Positions 26,617 to 34,537 of a stretch of DNA of 64,000 nucleotides are shown piece after piece (position 1 is the stretch's first letter; each line of letters starts with the position of its first letter). The DNA lies in contig JAHLLB010000027.1 in NCBI GenBank assembly GCA_020444425.1, positions 1 to 64,000 on the forward strand, read 5' to 3'. Below the pieces are notes generated by a model. That model searched no databases. It was not told where the DNA came from and saw only the letters and a program-made list of their open reading frames with translations. This DNA is from a bacterium. Its GTDB lineage: Bacteria; Electryoneota; Electryoneia; Electryoneales; Electryoneaceae. Both the position numbers and the translations under genes were made by a program.

Positions 26617-28557
26617 CTACTTCACCACCACCAACCGCATCGTCTGCGTGAAGGCTGAACCAGCGTCAACATGCACGAGGTACGTCCCGCTCGGGTAGTG
26701 GTCGAGCGCCAGGTGAATGCGTTGTCCGCCGGGATGGATCACGCCGGCGTCGATGGTGTCCACCGTACGGCCGAGGATATCGCTGATCGCAACGGTGACC
26801 CACTGCGCTGTCGGCACGGACACGGTAATCGTCGTCGCGGCGTTCGCCGGGTTTGGATAGACGCGCACGTCCAGATCCGCCTGCAGCGCCAACGGTTCGC
26901 TGTCGTCCGCCGCGATGGTTGCCCCGTCAAGCGCGTTCGCCAAGGCTGCCGGTGCCGTGCCGTTCATCGTCCACATCTTGGGTGCGGATGATTCCGCAAT
27001 CGCGTTCGCCGTCACGGTGAACGCAAACTCATCCTGCGCCGCGACGAAGTTCGGGAAGATGCCGGCGTACGCGTGCCACGTATAGTCGCCCACCGGTGCC
27101 ATCTGCGGTATTTGCTGCGTGACGTTGGCGACGTTCAGGTCCATGTTGTCTTCGAACTGCAGGCGAACGCGTGCGACCGGCCCGTACAGGCTTCCGTTCG
27201 GCAGGGTCGCCGCCAGCCAGACATCGCCCGGACGATTCATCGGCAAGTCGCCGGTTGTTAGCGCGATACCGTAGCTGAAGCTTCCGCCGCGCGGCACGCT
27301 GATCGGTGTGTTGTATGGTGTCAGGGTCAACGTGACCAGCGGATTCGTGCCGCCGGACACCCCTTCAAAGCAGAACACACCGCCGCTGCTGGCGGAGATG
27401 ATGTCGCCGTTGTTCGCGACTGCCGCGCCGGCATAGTGGTTGTTGGTCAACGGATACGACCACAATTCGGCCAATGTTGCCGGGTCGAGTGCGTAGAGGT
27501 GGCCGTCGCCGGTGCCGGTCGCGCAGTAGATGGTGTTGTTGTCGTCCACCGCGAAGCGCGGGTAGCCGAGGTAGGTTCCGCTGGTCAAGGATGCGGAGGT
27601 TGCCACGACGTCACCGGTCGCGTAGGTGTGACGTTTGACCACGGTTCCATGCGTGACCACGACGTCGCCGTTGTCCAGCGTCGCGAAGTGTCCGCCGATG
27701 GGTGGAATGGCGCCGAAGCTGACCGGAACCTGCCACACGATCTGGAAGCCGGTGCCGGTGTCTTCGACACGGAACAGGTCGCCGCCGTCCCGGATGATGT
27801 AGATCGCGCTGTCGTCGTAGACGCTGAACGGGATTTCCTGGTCGCCGTCCCCGGGCAACGAGATGCTGTACAGTTCGGTGCCGGTGTTGAGATCCCACGC
27901 GGTGAATTCCACCTGGCCGATGCCGCCGTCCCAGCCGTACACCTTCTCGCCGTAGACGCAGACATGTTCCGAGCCGCCGATCACCGCGCAGACACGGGGC
28001 GTTGTCCACACAATCGAGCCGTCGGTATGGTCCAGCCGTGTCAGCAGGTAGCTGCCGTTCGGGTCCTTGGCGTTCACGATCAGATCGCCGTTGTTCGCGA
28101 ACGCCGCGCTGGCGATGATGCCCTGCTTGAGGCCGGTCTCAGCGATCCAAAGGATGGATCCATCAACGGGATCGAGGGCATACAGCGTATCGTTGTTGGT
28201 TTCCTGGAAACCGAGAGCGTAGATCTGGCCGTCCCGGAAGCCAATGGGCAGCGAGCGTGTGTTCGGGCCGGGCAGGTCCACCGACCACCGTTCGACGCCG
28301 GTGTTGACGTCGAGGCAGACGATCGGGGAGAAGTCGATCGTGTTGAACCGCATCATCGCGGCATAGGGGCCATCTGTATAGATCGGTCCGGCGAACAGGC
28401 ACGGGTCGTTGTACGTCCAGCGCAGGGTCGCGTCATCGGGTCCGACGAAATCCGCCTGTCCGTTTCGCAGGCTGTTGCCGCCCATCGTGTGCCATGAAGC
28501 GAGGACGGAGATCGGGAGCAACGCGCAGATTAGAATCGCGATTACGGTGGTCTTCAT
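26617..28557 (-). CDS. Secreted PQQ-like beta-propeller protein with T9SS-type tail
   Basis: 646 residues: signal peptide 1-20 (MKTTVIAILICALLPISVLA), then repeated propeller blades of the PQQ/pyrrolo-quinoline type (DGSILWIAETG; LDHTDGSIVWTT; LYALDPATLAELWSYPL). A ~95-residue module before the tail is shared with the protein at 34538 (LPNGSLYGP...QQIPQMAPVGDYTWHAY). The C-terminal sorting tail follows (YPNPANAATTI, ISDILGRTV, PSGTYLVHV, ending VVVK). The start has GGGAGGACGC upstream. It sits inside the ferredoxin-oxidoreductase cluster on the same strand but has no obvious metabolic link. No PQQ-ligand residues can be identified confidently. Confidence 0.85.
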   Translation of the reverse strand: MKTTVIAILICALLPISVLASWHTMGGNSLRNGQADFVGPDDATLRWTYNDPCLFAGPIYTDGPYAAMMRFNTIDFSPIVCLDVNTGVERWSVDLPGPNTRSLPIGFRDGQIYALGFQETNNDTLYALDPVDGSILWIAETGLKQGIIASAAFANNGDLIVNAKDPNGSYLLTRLDHTDGSIVWTTPRVCAVIGGSEHVCVYGEKVYGWDGGIGQVEFTAWDLNTGTELYSISLPGDGDQEIPFSVYDDSAIYIIRDGGDLFRVEDTGTGFQIVWQVPVSFGAIPPIGGHFATLDNGDVVVTHGTVVKRHTYATGDVVATSASLTSGTYLGYPRFAVDDNNTIYCATGTGDGHLYALDPATLAELWSYPLTNNHYAGAAVANNGDIISASSGGVFCFEGVSGGTNPLVTLTLTPYNTPISVPRGGSFSYGIALTTGDLPMNRPGDVWLAATLPNGSLYGPVARVRLQFEDNMDLNVANVTQQIPQMAPVGDYTWHAYAGIFPNFVAAQDEFAFTVTANAIAESSAPKMWTMNGTAPAALANALDGATIAADDSEPLALQADLDVRVYPNPANAATTITVSVPTAQWVTVAISDILGRTVDTIDAGVIHPGGQRIHLALDHYPSGTYLVHVDAGSAFTQTMRLVVVK

Positions 28558-28615
28558 GCTGCGTCCTCCCGTTGACGTTGAACGAATTTTCCAGCCGTTT
28601 CAGACGGCGGTGTTT

Positions 28616-28665
28616 AAATCGGACACGCGTGTCCGATTTATATACCCACGACATTCATGTCGTGG
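28616..28665. repeat. Two adjacent palindromes
   Basis: The 24-bp palindrome AAATCGGACACG plus reverse complement at 28616-28639 (identical to 21844-21867). Six bases later comes CCACGACATTCATGTCGTGG at 28646-28665. They lie between two secreted-protein genes. Confidence 0.85.
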
Positions 28666-28677
28666 ATGATCTCCTGA

Positions 28678-30966
28678 CTACTTCACAACCACCAGCCGTT
28701 TTGTCTGCGACCAGCCGGATTCGGTATTCACGTGAACCATGTACGTCCCGCTCGGGTAGTGGTCCAATGTCAGCGGCACACGGTACACACCGGCTGTCAA
28801 GCGTCCCTGCGGCAACGTTTCAACCTGCCGTCCCAGCACGTCGGTTACGGTCAACGTCACATCGGACGCCCGGTCCAGCGTCACGCTGACAACCGTCTGC
28901 GCGTTCGCCGGGTTCGGGTAGATCAACATCCGGTCCTGCGGAATGAACACCGTTGGGGTGCCGTCATCCACGGCCAGCGGGTCATACGACCGGTAAAGAT
29001 GATCGTCGTAAATGGTATAGCTGACACCATCGCCGGACTGGCCCCACCAAGATTCCTGCCCGGTTTGCATCAGGCCGCTGGCGATGGACGGCCAGTGTTC
29101 GCCCTGATCGAAACTGACCCGAACTGTCCAGCCTGTGCGTCCCAGCCAGGCCCCATCGTACCCGAAGCACATGTCGCGCAGTTCATACGGATAGTCGACG
29201 ACGGAAAAGCTGACACCCTCGTTCAGCGACACACAGGTCTCGCCACTGTAGGTCATGATCAGCATGTCCGGTCCACCGTCCTGAATATCGACGAACCAGT
29301 TGAACTCGATGTCGTCGTTTAGCAGCGTGAACGTGTCACCCCGATCAGTGCTGACCAGCAGTTCCCGCTCGTCGTTGATCACGTAGACATAGTCCGGATT
29401 GTCGTTATCAACCGCGAAGTAGCGGCAATAATCCGTCAGCTCGGTCCAGGTCTGTAGCCCATCGTCGCTGCGCTCCAACGCGCTGGTATCGATCCGGCGA
29501 TACCCGCACTGCAAGTCGGTCGGATGCCACTGAAAATCTGCGATATAATCGTATGTGAACATTTGAAACGGCGATCCTTCGCCAGGAATGACGTAGGCGT
29601 TGCCAAACGAATGCAGCAGTACCATGTAATTCGGATTCAACGGGTGCATGCGCATGGTTATATCAAATCCATCCGCCAGCAGGGCCCAATTCTCGCCGTA
29701 GTTGTGGGACCGCAGCACCCCGCCCCCCGAAACCGACGCCAGAACCAGTCCGGGCTCTTCAGGGTGGGTGTAGACATTGTCGATGTACAGCCGTCCGAGT
29801 CCGTCGGCGCCTGTTGTCCAGATCCCGCCGGAATCCACGGTTCTGCTGAACAGCGTGTATCCTGAAAACAGGTACATGCGCTCCGGATGGTTGGGATCAA
29901 TGCGCAAATCCATCTTGTCGAGCGCGTCATAATACCCGGGAAACGCCTGCGGATTCACCAGCGCGTCTTCCCACGTTTGCCCGCCATCAAAACTCTGCCA
30001 CACTCCGCCGGTCACGTCCAGATAGCTACCGTACGATCCGCACACGACCAGCCGATCATCCAGCAGTTGAACCTGTGTGCTGACAAAGGTGCTGTCGCTC
30101 CACGGTCCGGCCAGTTCCTCGAAATGTGCGCCGCCGTCTGTGCTGACAAGGGCGAGGCTCTGGGAAGATGAACCGCAGTTGGCATACAGGATCGAGTTGT
30201 CGTTCAGATCGAACTGAATCTCCCGCAGCAGCGGATGCGGTGTGGGGTCGTAATCCGCGGCCGCCATCTCTTCCCATGTATCGCCTTCGTCCCATGTCCG
30301 CCACAAGGTGCGGATCGTGCGTTCATCCTCCGACAGCGCCCGCGTGGCGTAAATCGTATCCGCATTCTCCGGGCGGATGAAAAGGTTGTAGAACCGGTGG
30401 CTGTAATAGTGGCCGCACCACAGATCCCAGTCGTTCAGCGAATCCACGAATGCGTAGATCGGCCGGATCCGGGGGCTGTTTGAGCTGTATCGGCCACCAC
30501 CAACCATCAATAACGGTCCTTCCTCACCAGGTAAACGCAACAGATCATGCGGAGCGTCCGGCATGTCTGAGTTATACACGCTCCAAACATCCCAGTTTGC
30601 GCCACCGTCGTACGAAATCTTCATGCCCAGATCGTATCCGCACCAGACGATATCCGGATTCGCCGGGTGAAACTCGAACACATTGTGTGGGCCGTTCAAC
30701 TCGACCGACTCAAAGTGTTCGCCCTGATCGATGCTGCGGACGATGCCAAGGGTACTCGACTGGGCGATCAATAGTCCGTCATGCGGCGAAATCCACACTC
30801 GCGATCCGATTTTTGCTTCCAGATCGACCTGTTCCCAGTCAAGATCTTCAGCGAATCCCACGTTCATCAGCAACGGCAACGCCACAACCAGCATCACCAG
30901 TCCGCAGAACATGTTTCGGCTTTTCCATCTTCGTGGGCGAAGCCCGTCCATCGGATTGAACGTCAT
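28678..30966 (-). CDS. Secreted BNR/sortilin-type repeat protein with T9SS-type tail
   Basis: 762 residues from ATG 30966 (GGTGGT upstream; an upstream in-frame ATG at 31041 is less likely). The signal peptide is at ~residues 15-40 (MFCGLVMLVVALPLLMNVGFAE), preceded by a basic stretch. Repeated Asp-box-like blades follow: SIDQGEHF, SYDGGANWDV, TWDEGDTWEEM, STDGGAHFEEL, SFDGGQTWED and STDRGDTFTLL, as in BNR/sialidase or VPS10 propellers. The tail has YPNPANAQTVV, VTDVLGRQ, PSGTYMVHV and final VVVK, almost identical to the neighbouring 26617 protein. It is surface-directed, with unknown ligand. These secreted genes split the oxidoreductase operon. Confidence 0.83.
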   Translation of the reverse strand: MTFNPMDGLRPRRWKSRNMFCGLVMLVVALPLLMNVGFAEDLDWEQVDLEAKIGSRVWISPHDGLLIAQSSTLGIVRSIDQGEHFESVELNGPHNVFEFHPANPDIVWCGYDLGMKISYDGGANWDVWSVYNSDMPDAPHDLLRLPGEEGPLLMVGGGRYSSNSPRIRPIYAFVDSLNDWDLWCGHYYSHRFYNLFIRPENADTIYATRALSEDERTIRTLWRTWDEGDTWEEMAAADYDPTPHPLLREIQFDLNDNSILYANCGSSSQSLALVSTDGGAHFEELAGPWSDSTFVSTQVQLLDDRLVVCGSYGSYLDVTGGVWQSFDGGQTWEDALVNPQAFPGYYDALDKMDLRIDPNHPERMYLFSGYTLFSRTVDSGGIWTTGADGLGRLYIDNVYTHPEEPGLVLASVSGGGVLRSHNYGENWALLADGFDITMRMHPLNPNYMVLLHSFGNAYVIPGEGSPFQMFTYDYIADFQWHPTDLQCGYRRIDTSALERSDDGLQTWTELTDYCRYFAVDNDNPDYVYVINDERELLVSTDRGDTFTLLNDDIEFNWFVDIQDGGPDMLIMTYSGETCVSLNEGVSFSVVDYPYELRDMCFGYDGAWLGRTGWTVRVSFDQGEHWPSIASGLMQTGQESWWGQSGDGVSYTIYDDHLYRSYDPLAVDDGTPTVFIPQDRMLIYPNPANAQTVVSVTLDRASDVTLTVTDVLGRQVETLPQGRLTAGVYRVPLTLDHYPSGTYMVHVNTESGWSQTKRLVVVK

Positions 30967-31116
30967 TTGATCACCACCATTCGTTGCGATGTGAAACCGA
31001 AATCTCACCAGAGCACGTCTATACAAATACAGATAACTCATGATTCAGCACCGGTACACCAATTCAATGCACCAGTCGGCTGTACTACGATTCTGTTGCT
31101 ACCAGGTCTATCACGC

Positions 31117-31224
31117 CCACGACAATCCAGTCGTGGATAAATCGTCACTTTCACGTCTGCAAGCAGATACGGCGGTGTTGTTCGGCAATCGACAGCCGAC
31201 TACCCACAGCCTGCAGCCCATAGC
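31117..31224. repeat. Hairpins and heptamer-type tract
   Basis: CCACGAC-AATCCA-GTCGTGG at 31117-31136 and a CGTCTG-CAAG-CAGATACGG hairpin at about 31155-31173. A degenerate heptamer tract (CCCACAG, CCCATAG) follows at ~31190-31224, abutting the stop codon of the beta-subunit gene. Confidence 0.65.
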
Positions 31225-32010
31225 CTACTTCGCCACCCCCGTCATCCGCTCGAAGTTTTCGTCCGCGCCTTCGGGTGATTTCAGTTCGCCGAGCGGGTAG
31301 TAGGGGATCATGTTTTCCTTCAGCCACTTGGTCGAATCGGTCGGTGTCATGCCCCAGTTTGTCGGGCAGGTGCTGAGGATTTCGACCATGCTGAAGCAGG
31401 TGTTTTTGTCCTGGTACTGGAAGGCTTTCCGGATCATCGCCTTGGTCTTGATCGCCCACTGCGGCGAATGGACCGACCCGCGCGCGATGTAGGCCGGGGT
31501 GCGCAACGTGGACAGCAGTTCCCGTACCCGGATCGGCCAACCGGCGAGTTCGACGTCACGGCCGGTCGGGCTGGTGGTCGTCACCTGGCCGGGCAGCGTG
31601 GTCGGTGCCATCTGGCCGCCGGTCATGCCGTAAATCGCGTTGTTGACGAAGATGACGGTGATTTTTTCGCCACGGTTGGCGGCGTGCAGAATCTCGTTAC
31701 CGCCGATGGACGCGAGGTCGCCGTCCCCCTGGTACGCGAACACGATCTTTTCCGGCGCGACGCGTTTCATCCCGGTTGCGAAGGCCGGCGCACGTCCGTG
31801 CGCGGCTTCGAGGAAATCGCAGTTGAAGTAGTTGTAGCAGAGCACCGAACAGCCCACCGGCGCGACGCCGATCGTGCGTTCACGCATCCCCAGCTCGTCC
31901 AGTACTTCGGCGACGAGACGGTGCGCGACGCCATGCGTACACCCGGGACAGTAGTGGGTGTGGTTGGACGACATCGCTTCGGGCTTGCAGAAAATCGTTT
32001 TCTCGGCCAT
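31225..32010 (-). CDS. korB: 2-oxoacid:ferredoxin oxidoreductase beta (TPP-binding) subunit
   Basis: 261 residues from ATG 32010 (AGAGGT five bases upstream). It is the thiamine-pyrophosphate subunit: YCPGCTHGVAHRL near the N-terminus with a cluster-ligand Cys pair, GVAPVGCSVLCYNYF, the TPP/Mg motif GDGDLASIGGNEILHAANR (residues ~92-110) and the following VNNAIYGMTGGQMAPTT. It forms the catalytic core with the VorB-like alpha subunit and reduces ferredoxin while oxidising a 2-oxoacid to acyl-CoA and CO2. Its 5' leader starts within 26 bp of an inverted-repeat element (32036-32139). Confidence 0.93.
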   Translation of the reverse strand: MAEKTIFCKPEAMSSNHTHYCPGCTHGVAHRLVAEVLDELGMRERTIGVAPVGCSVLCYNYFNCDFLEAAHGRAPAFATGMKRVAPEKIVFAYQGDGDLASIGGNEILHAANRGEKITVIFVNNAIYGMTGGQMAPTTLPGQVTTTSPTGRDVELAGWPIRVRELLSTLRTPAYIARGSVHSPQWAIKTKAMIRKAFQYQDKNTCFSMVEILSTCPTNWGMTPTDSTKWLKENMIPYYPLGELKSPEGADENFERMTGVAK

Positions 32011-32035
32011 GATGACCTCTATTCGATGTGGGGTC

Positions 32036-32139
32036 GGGGACATCTGAACGGATTATTATCGTCGATTGAGTCCGTCGCAGCGTTCACGCCACCGTCGGGT
32101 TGTGTGGAGCGCTGCCGGTCAATCCGTTCAGGTGTCCCC
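32036..32139. mobile_element. MITE/REP-like element copy D (104 bp)
   Basis: The left end GGGGACATCTGAACGGAT and right end ATCCGTTCAGGTGTCCCC are an 18-bp near-perfect inverted repeat. It is inserted between the alpha and beta oxidoreductase genes, so it would be transcribed and could form a long hairpin in the mRNA upstream of korB. Confidence 0.8.
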
Positions 32140-32159
32140 TTCCTTTTTATATCCAAATC

Positions 32160-32364
32160 TGCCCCAGACATTCATGTCTGGGCTTACCGACCGTTTGCGA
32201 AACATGTGCTCCAGACATTCATGTCCGGGATCGTTGTTGATGTTTGCCCCGACGAGCTTGCTCGTCGGGATCATCGTTGATCTCAGATGTGCCCCTGCGG
32301 GCTTTGCCAGCAGGGCTCATCTAACCTGTTGTTCAACCCTGCTGGCGGAGCCATCAGGGGCAGG
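32160..32364. repeat. Cluster of five small hairpins
   Basis: In about 200 bp: CCAGACAT-TC-ATGTCTGG (~32164-32181), a variant at ~32211-32228, CCCGACGAGC-TT-GCTCGTCGGG (~32244-32265), a CCCTGCGGGC/GCCAGCAGGG type (~32292-32314) and CCCTGCTGGCGGAGCCATCAGGGG (~32338-32361). With copy D, they fill the whole alpha-beta gap (32011-32374). There is no gene here. Confidence 0.8.
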
Positions 32365-32374
32365 TTTGTCAACT

Positions 32375-33511
32375 CTACTTCTTCTTTGCTGCGGGCTTCT
32401 TGGTAGCGGTCTTTTTCGCTGCTGGTTTCTTCGCCGCCGCGGTAGCCTTCTTCGGCAACAAATTCCGGATCGCGTCGATCACTTCTTCCGGGGACGGAAC
32501 AATCCCGCCCTGACGTCCGAAGAAGCTGATCGGCTTGCGGTTGTTGGTGTACAGCCGCACGTCCTCAATCATCTGCCCGTTGTTCATCTCGACGCTGAGG
32601 AACTGCTTGACGTGCGCTTTCCGGCTCAGTTCGTCAATCGCGACGGCAGGGAAGGGGTAGAGGCTGATGGGCCGGAACAGCGCGATGTCCACGCCCTCGC
32701 CGTTCAACACGTCAATCGCGGTCTTGCAGACACGGGCTGCGGTGCCGAACGCCGTGATGATCAATTCCGGCTTGCCGAGGCCGCCGTACATCTCGTGCTT
32801 CTGCTCGTGCTTGGTGATCGTGGCATACTTCTCGGCGAGGTGATGGTTGTGCGCTTCGTTGTCGGCCGGGTTGAGATAGAGCGTTTTGATGATGTGCTTT
32901 TCGCGTCCGTTCGCGCCGGTGGCGGCCCAGCTGGAATGATCCGCCGGGGTGCCGGTTTCGACGGCGTCAAAGTCGACCGGCTCCATCATCTGCCCGATCA
33001 GGCCGTCCGCGAAAATCATCACCGGGTTGCGGTACTTGTCAGCGAGGTCGAATGCGACCATCATGTGTTCGACCGCTTCCTGCACCGTGGACGGCGCGAG
33101 TACGATCAGCCGGAAATCGCCATGTCCGGAGGCGCGCGTCGCCTGGAAATAATCGCCCTGGCTCGGCAGAATGCCGCCGAGGCCGGGGCCCGCACGGCAG
33201 ACATTGATGAACACGCACGGCAGCTCGGCGCTGGTGATGTAGGAGAGTGCTTCGCTCATCAGGCTGATGCCCGGGCTCGAGCTGGAGGTGAACACCCGCT
33301 TACCCGAGGATGCCGCGCCGAAGATCATGTTGGACGCGCCCAGCTCGGATTCCGCCTGCACGAACACACCGCCAACTTCCGGCAATCGGCGTGCGAGATA
33401 TTCCGCGACTTCGGTTTGCGGGGTGATCGGGTAGGCGAAGTAACGGTCGGCGCCGGCACGGATGGCCGCTTCACCGATCGCTTCGTTGCCCTTCATCAAT
33501 TTCTTTGCCAT
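32375..33511 (-). CDS. vorB: 2-oxoacid:ferredoxin oxidoreductase alpha subunit, VorB type, with lysine-rich tail
   Basis: 378 residues beginning MAKKLMKGNEAIGEAAIRAG, the hallmark of VorB-type alpha subunits. YPITPQTEVAEYL, VQAESELGASNM, SSSSPGISLMSEALSYI, GILPSQGDYFQATR and the C-terminal FLSVEMNNGQMIEDVRLY also match. The last ~25 residues after NLLPKK are a Lys-Ala-Pro repeat (KKPAAKKTATKKPAAKKK) resembling histone H1-like or DNA-binding tails, not a usual part of this enzyme. It is predicted to act on 2-oxoglutarate or branched-chain 2-oxoacids with the beta, gamma and ferredoxin subunits. It is separated from the ferredoxin gene by an inverted-repeat element. Confidence 0.92.
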   Translation of the reverse strand: MAKKLMKGNEAIGEAAIRAGADRYFAYPITPQTEVAEYLARRLPEVGGVFVQAESELGASNMIFGAASSGKRVFTSSSSPGISLMSEALSYITSAELPCVFINVCRAGPGLGGILPSQGDYFQATRASGHGDFRLIVLAPSTVQEAVEHMMVAFDLADKYRNPVMIFADGLIGQMMEPVDFDAVETGTPADHSSWAATGANGREKHIIKTLYLNPADNEAHNHHLAEKYATITKHEQKHEMYGGLGKPELIITAFGTAARVCKTAIDVLNGEGVDIALFRPISLYPFPAVAIDELSRKAHVKQFLSVEMNNGQMIEDVRLYTNNRKPISFFGRQGGIVPSPEEVIDAIRNLLPKKATAAAKKPAAKKTATKKPAAKKK

Positions 33512-33529
33512 GACGGCCTCTAGGTTACC

Positions 33530-33594
33530 GGGGACATCTGAACAGATCGCGCGACGAAAATTCCTTCAACCGCTCAAGCTGTTCAGTTGTCCCC
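33530..33594. mobile_element. MITE/REP-like element copy E (short, 65 bp)
   Basis: The ends GGGGACATCTGAACAG and CTGTTCAGTTGTCCCC are inverted repeats, with a shorter interior than other copies. The element ends 18 bases before the vorB start codon and starts 11 bases after the ferredoxin stop, so it occupies the whole spacer. Confidence 0.75.
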
Positions 33595-33605
33595 TTATCG
33601 ATTGC

Positions 33606-33839
33606 CTAATACGGGAAATAGTTGTACTGAACGGCGTTGACGCCGATTTCGATCGCCACGTCCGGGCAGGTAATCGCGCACAGGCGGCAGCCGATGCAGC
33701 GTGGCTGGTCAAACACTGTAGCGTAGAAATAGCCCTTGGCGTTGATCTTCTTCGACATCTCGATAATCTGCTGCGGGCAGGCCTGCACACACAGCTCGCA
33801 GCCTTTGCAGCGGTCGGGTTCGATGGTGACACGTGGCAT
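33606..33839 (-). CDS. korD: Two-[4Fe-4S] ferredoxin subunit of the 2-oxoacid oxidoreductase
   Basis: 77 residues from ATG 33839. Two cluster motifs are CKGCELCVQACPQQII and CIGCRLCAITCPDVAI, with the typical linker ending KGYFYATVFD. It is the first gene of the minus-strand cluster and the delta-like subunit that accepts electrons from the alpha-beta core. The frame is open far upstream, but those residues are not conserved-looking; the ATG chosen starts the ferredoxin fold. Its ribosome site is weak. Confidence 0.9.
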   Translation of the reverse strand: MPRVTIEPDRCKGCELCVQACPQQIIEMSKKINAKGYFYATVFDQPRCIGCRLCAITCPDVAIEIGVNAVQYNYFPY

Positions 33840-34537
33840 GAACGGATCACTTTCGGTTGTGACAATCCGCCGGTATCGTGAAAATTCGCACAAGCTGAAA
33901 ACGTTGTGCGTATTGGCTGTTGGGGACTCGACTGTTCCGGCGGGAACACAGGTGAACGAAAGATAGGGGCCGGGCATTGAGCCGCGCAAATACGCCGGAG
34001 TGTGCAAACCGTTTCCGGCTTTGCATGATGTTTGTTTCAACAAGCCTTACAGGAACAGGTGAAATTTCCAGCGTCCATGCGGTCTGTCGGCAGGCCGGGG
34101 GTTGGTGTGAAGTCCGAAGCGCCATTCCAGCGGTTGAGGAAGGGGAGGTTAACCATGTGAAAAGATGCGCAAGAACCCGTTCTGACAACGACTTCGGCGG
34201 GGAACGTTACCGGCGATTTCTTCGGTCGAGGGGACATTTCGCGTCCGGTCCGGACAGAACGGGTTTGTTTAGATGTCCGGGTATACAGCAGTTGCTCCGG
34301 GAGGAAAGTACCCTTAAGAATATAAGAATTATGGAATTACCTCGGAACTGCTGATTATAAGCGAATGTAAATCATCGTTGACCTGTTCAGGCCATCGTTG
34401 TTAGCTTGAAGCTCAGAGGGGCGAAGTATCGGGGAAAGTCTGCCTCTTAAGCATGGATACATGGATCTTCACATCGCTGAACCCCCCTTCGGGATACCAC
34501 TCAATCCGGCCTCGCCGGACAAGCGGAGGACCTGTCC
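33840..34537. other. Divergent intergenic region, no convincing gene
   Basis: About 700 bp between korD (minus) and a secreted-protein gene (plus). Short open frames here lack ribosome sites and recognisable residues. The stretch 34305-34385 is relatively A/T-rich and is the likeliest place for promoters, but no clear box pair can be assigned. Confidence 0.4.

Noticed and set aside
32160-32364. Possible CRISPR array because of repeated hairpins
   Set aside because: The repeats are different families, unevenly spaced and in both orientations, and there are no cas genes.
33977-34354. A possible 125-codon gene in the korD upstream region
   Set aside because: No ribosome site, no domain, and residue use typical of non-coding DNA.
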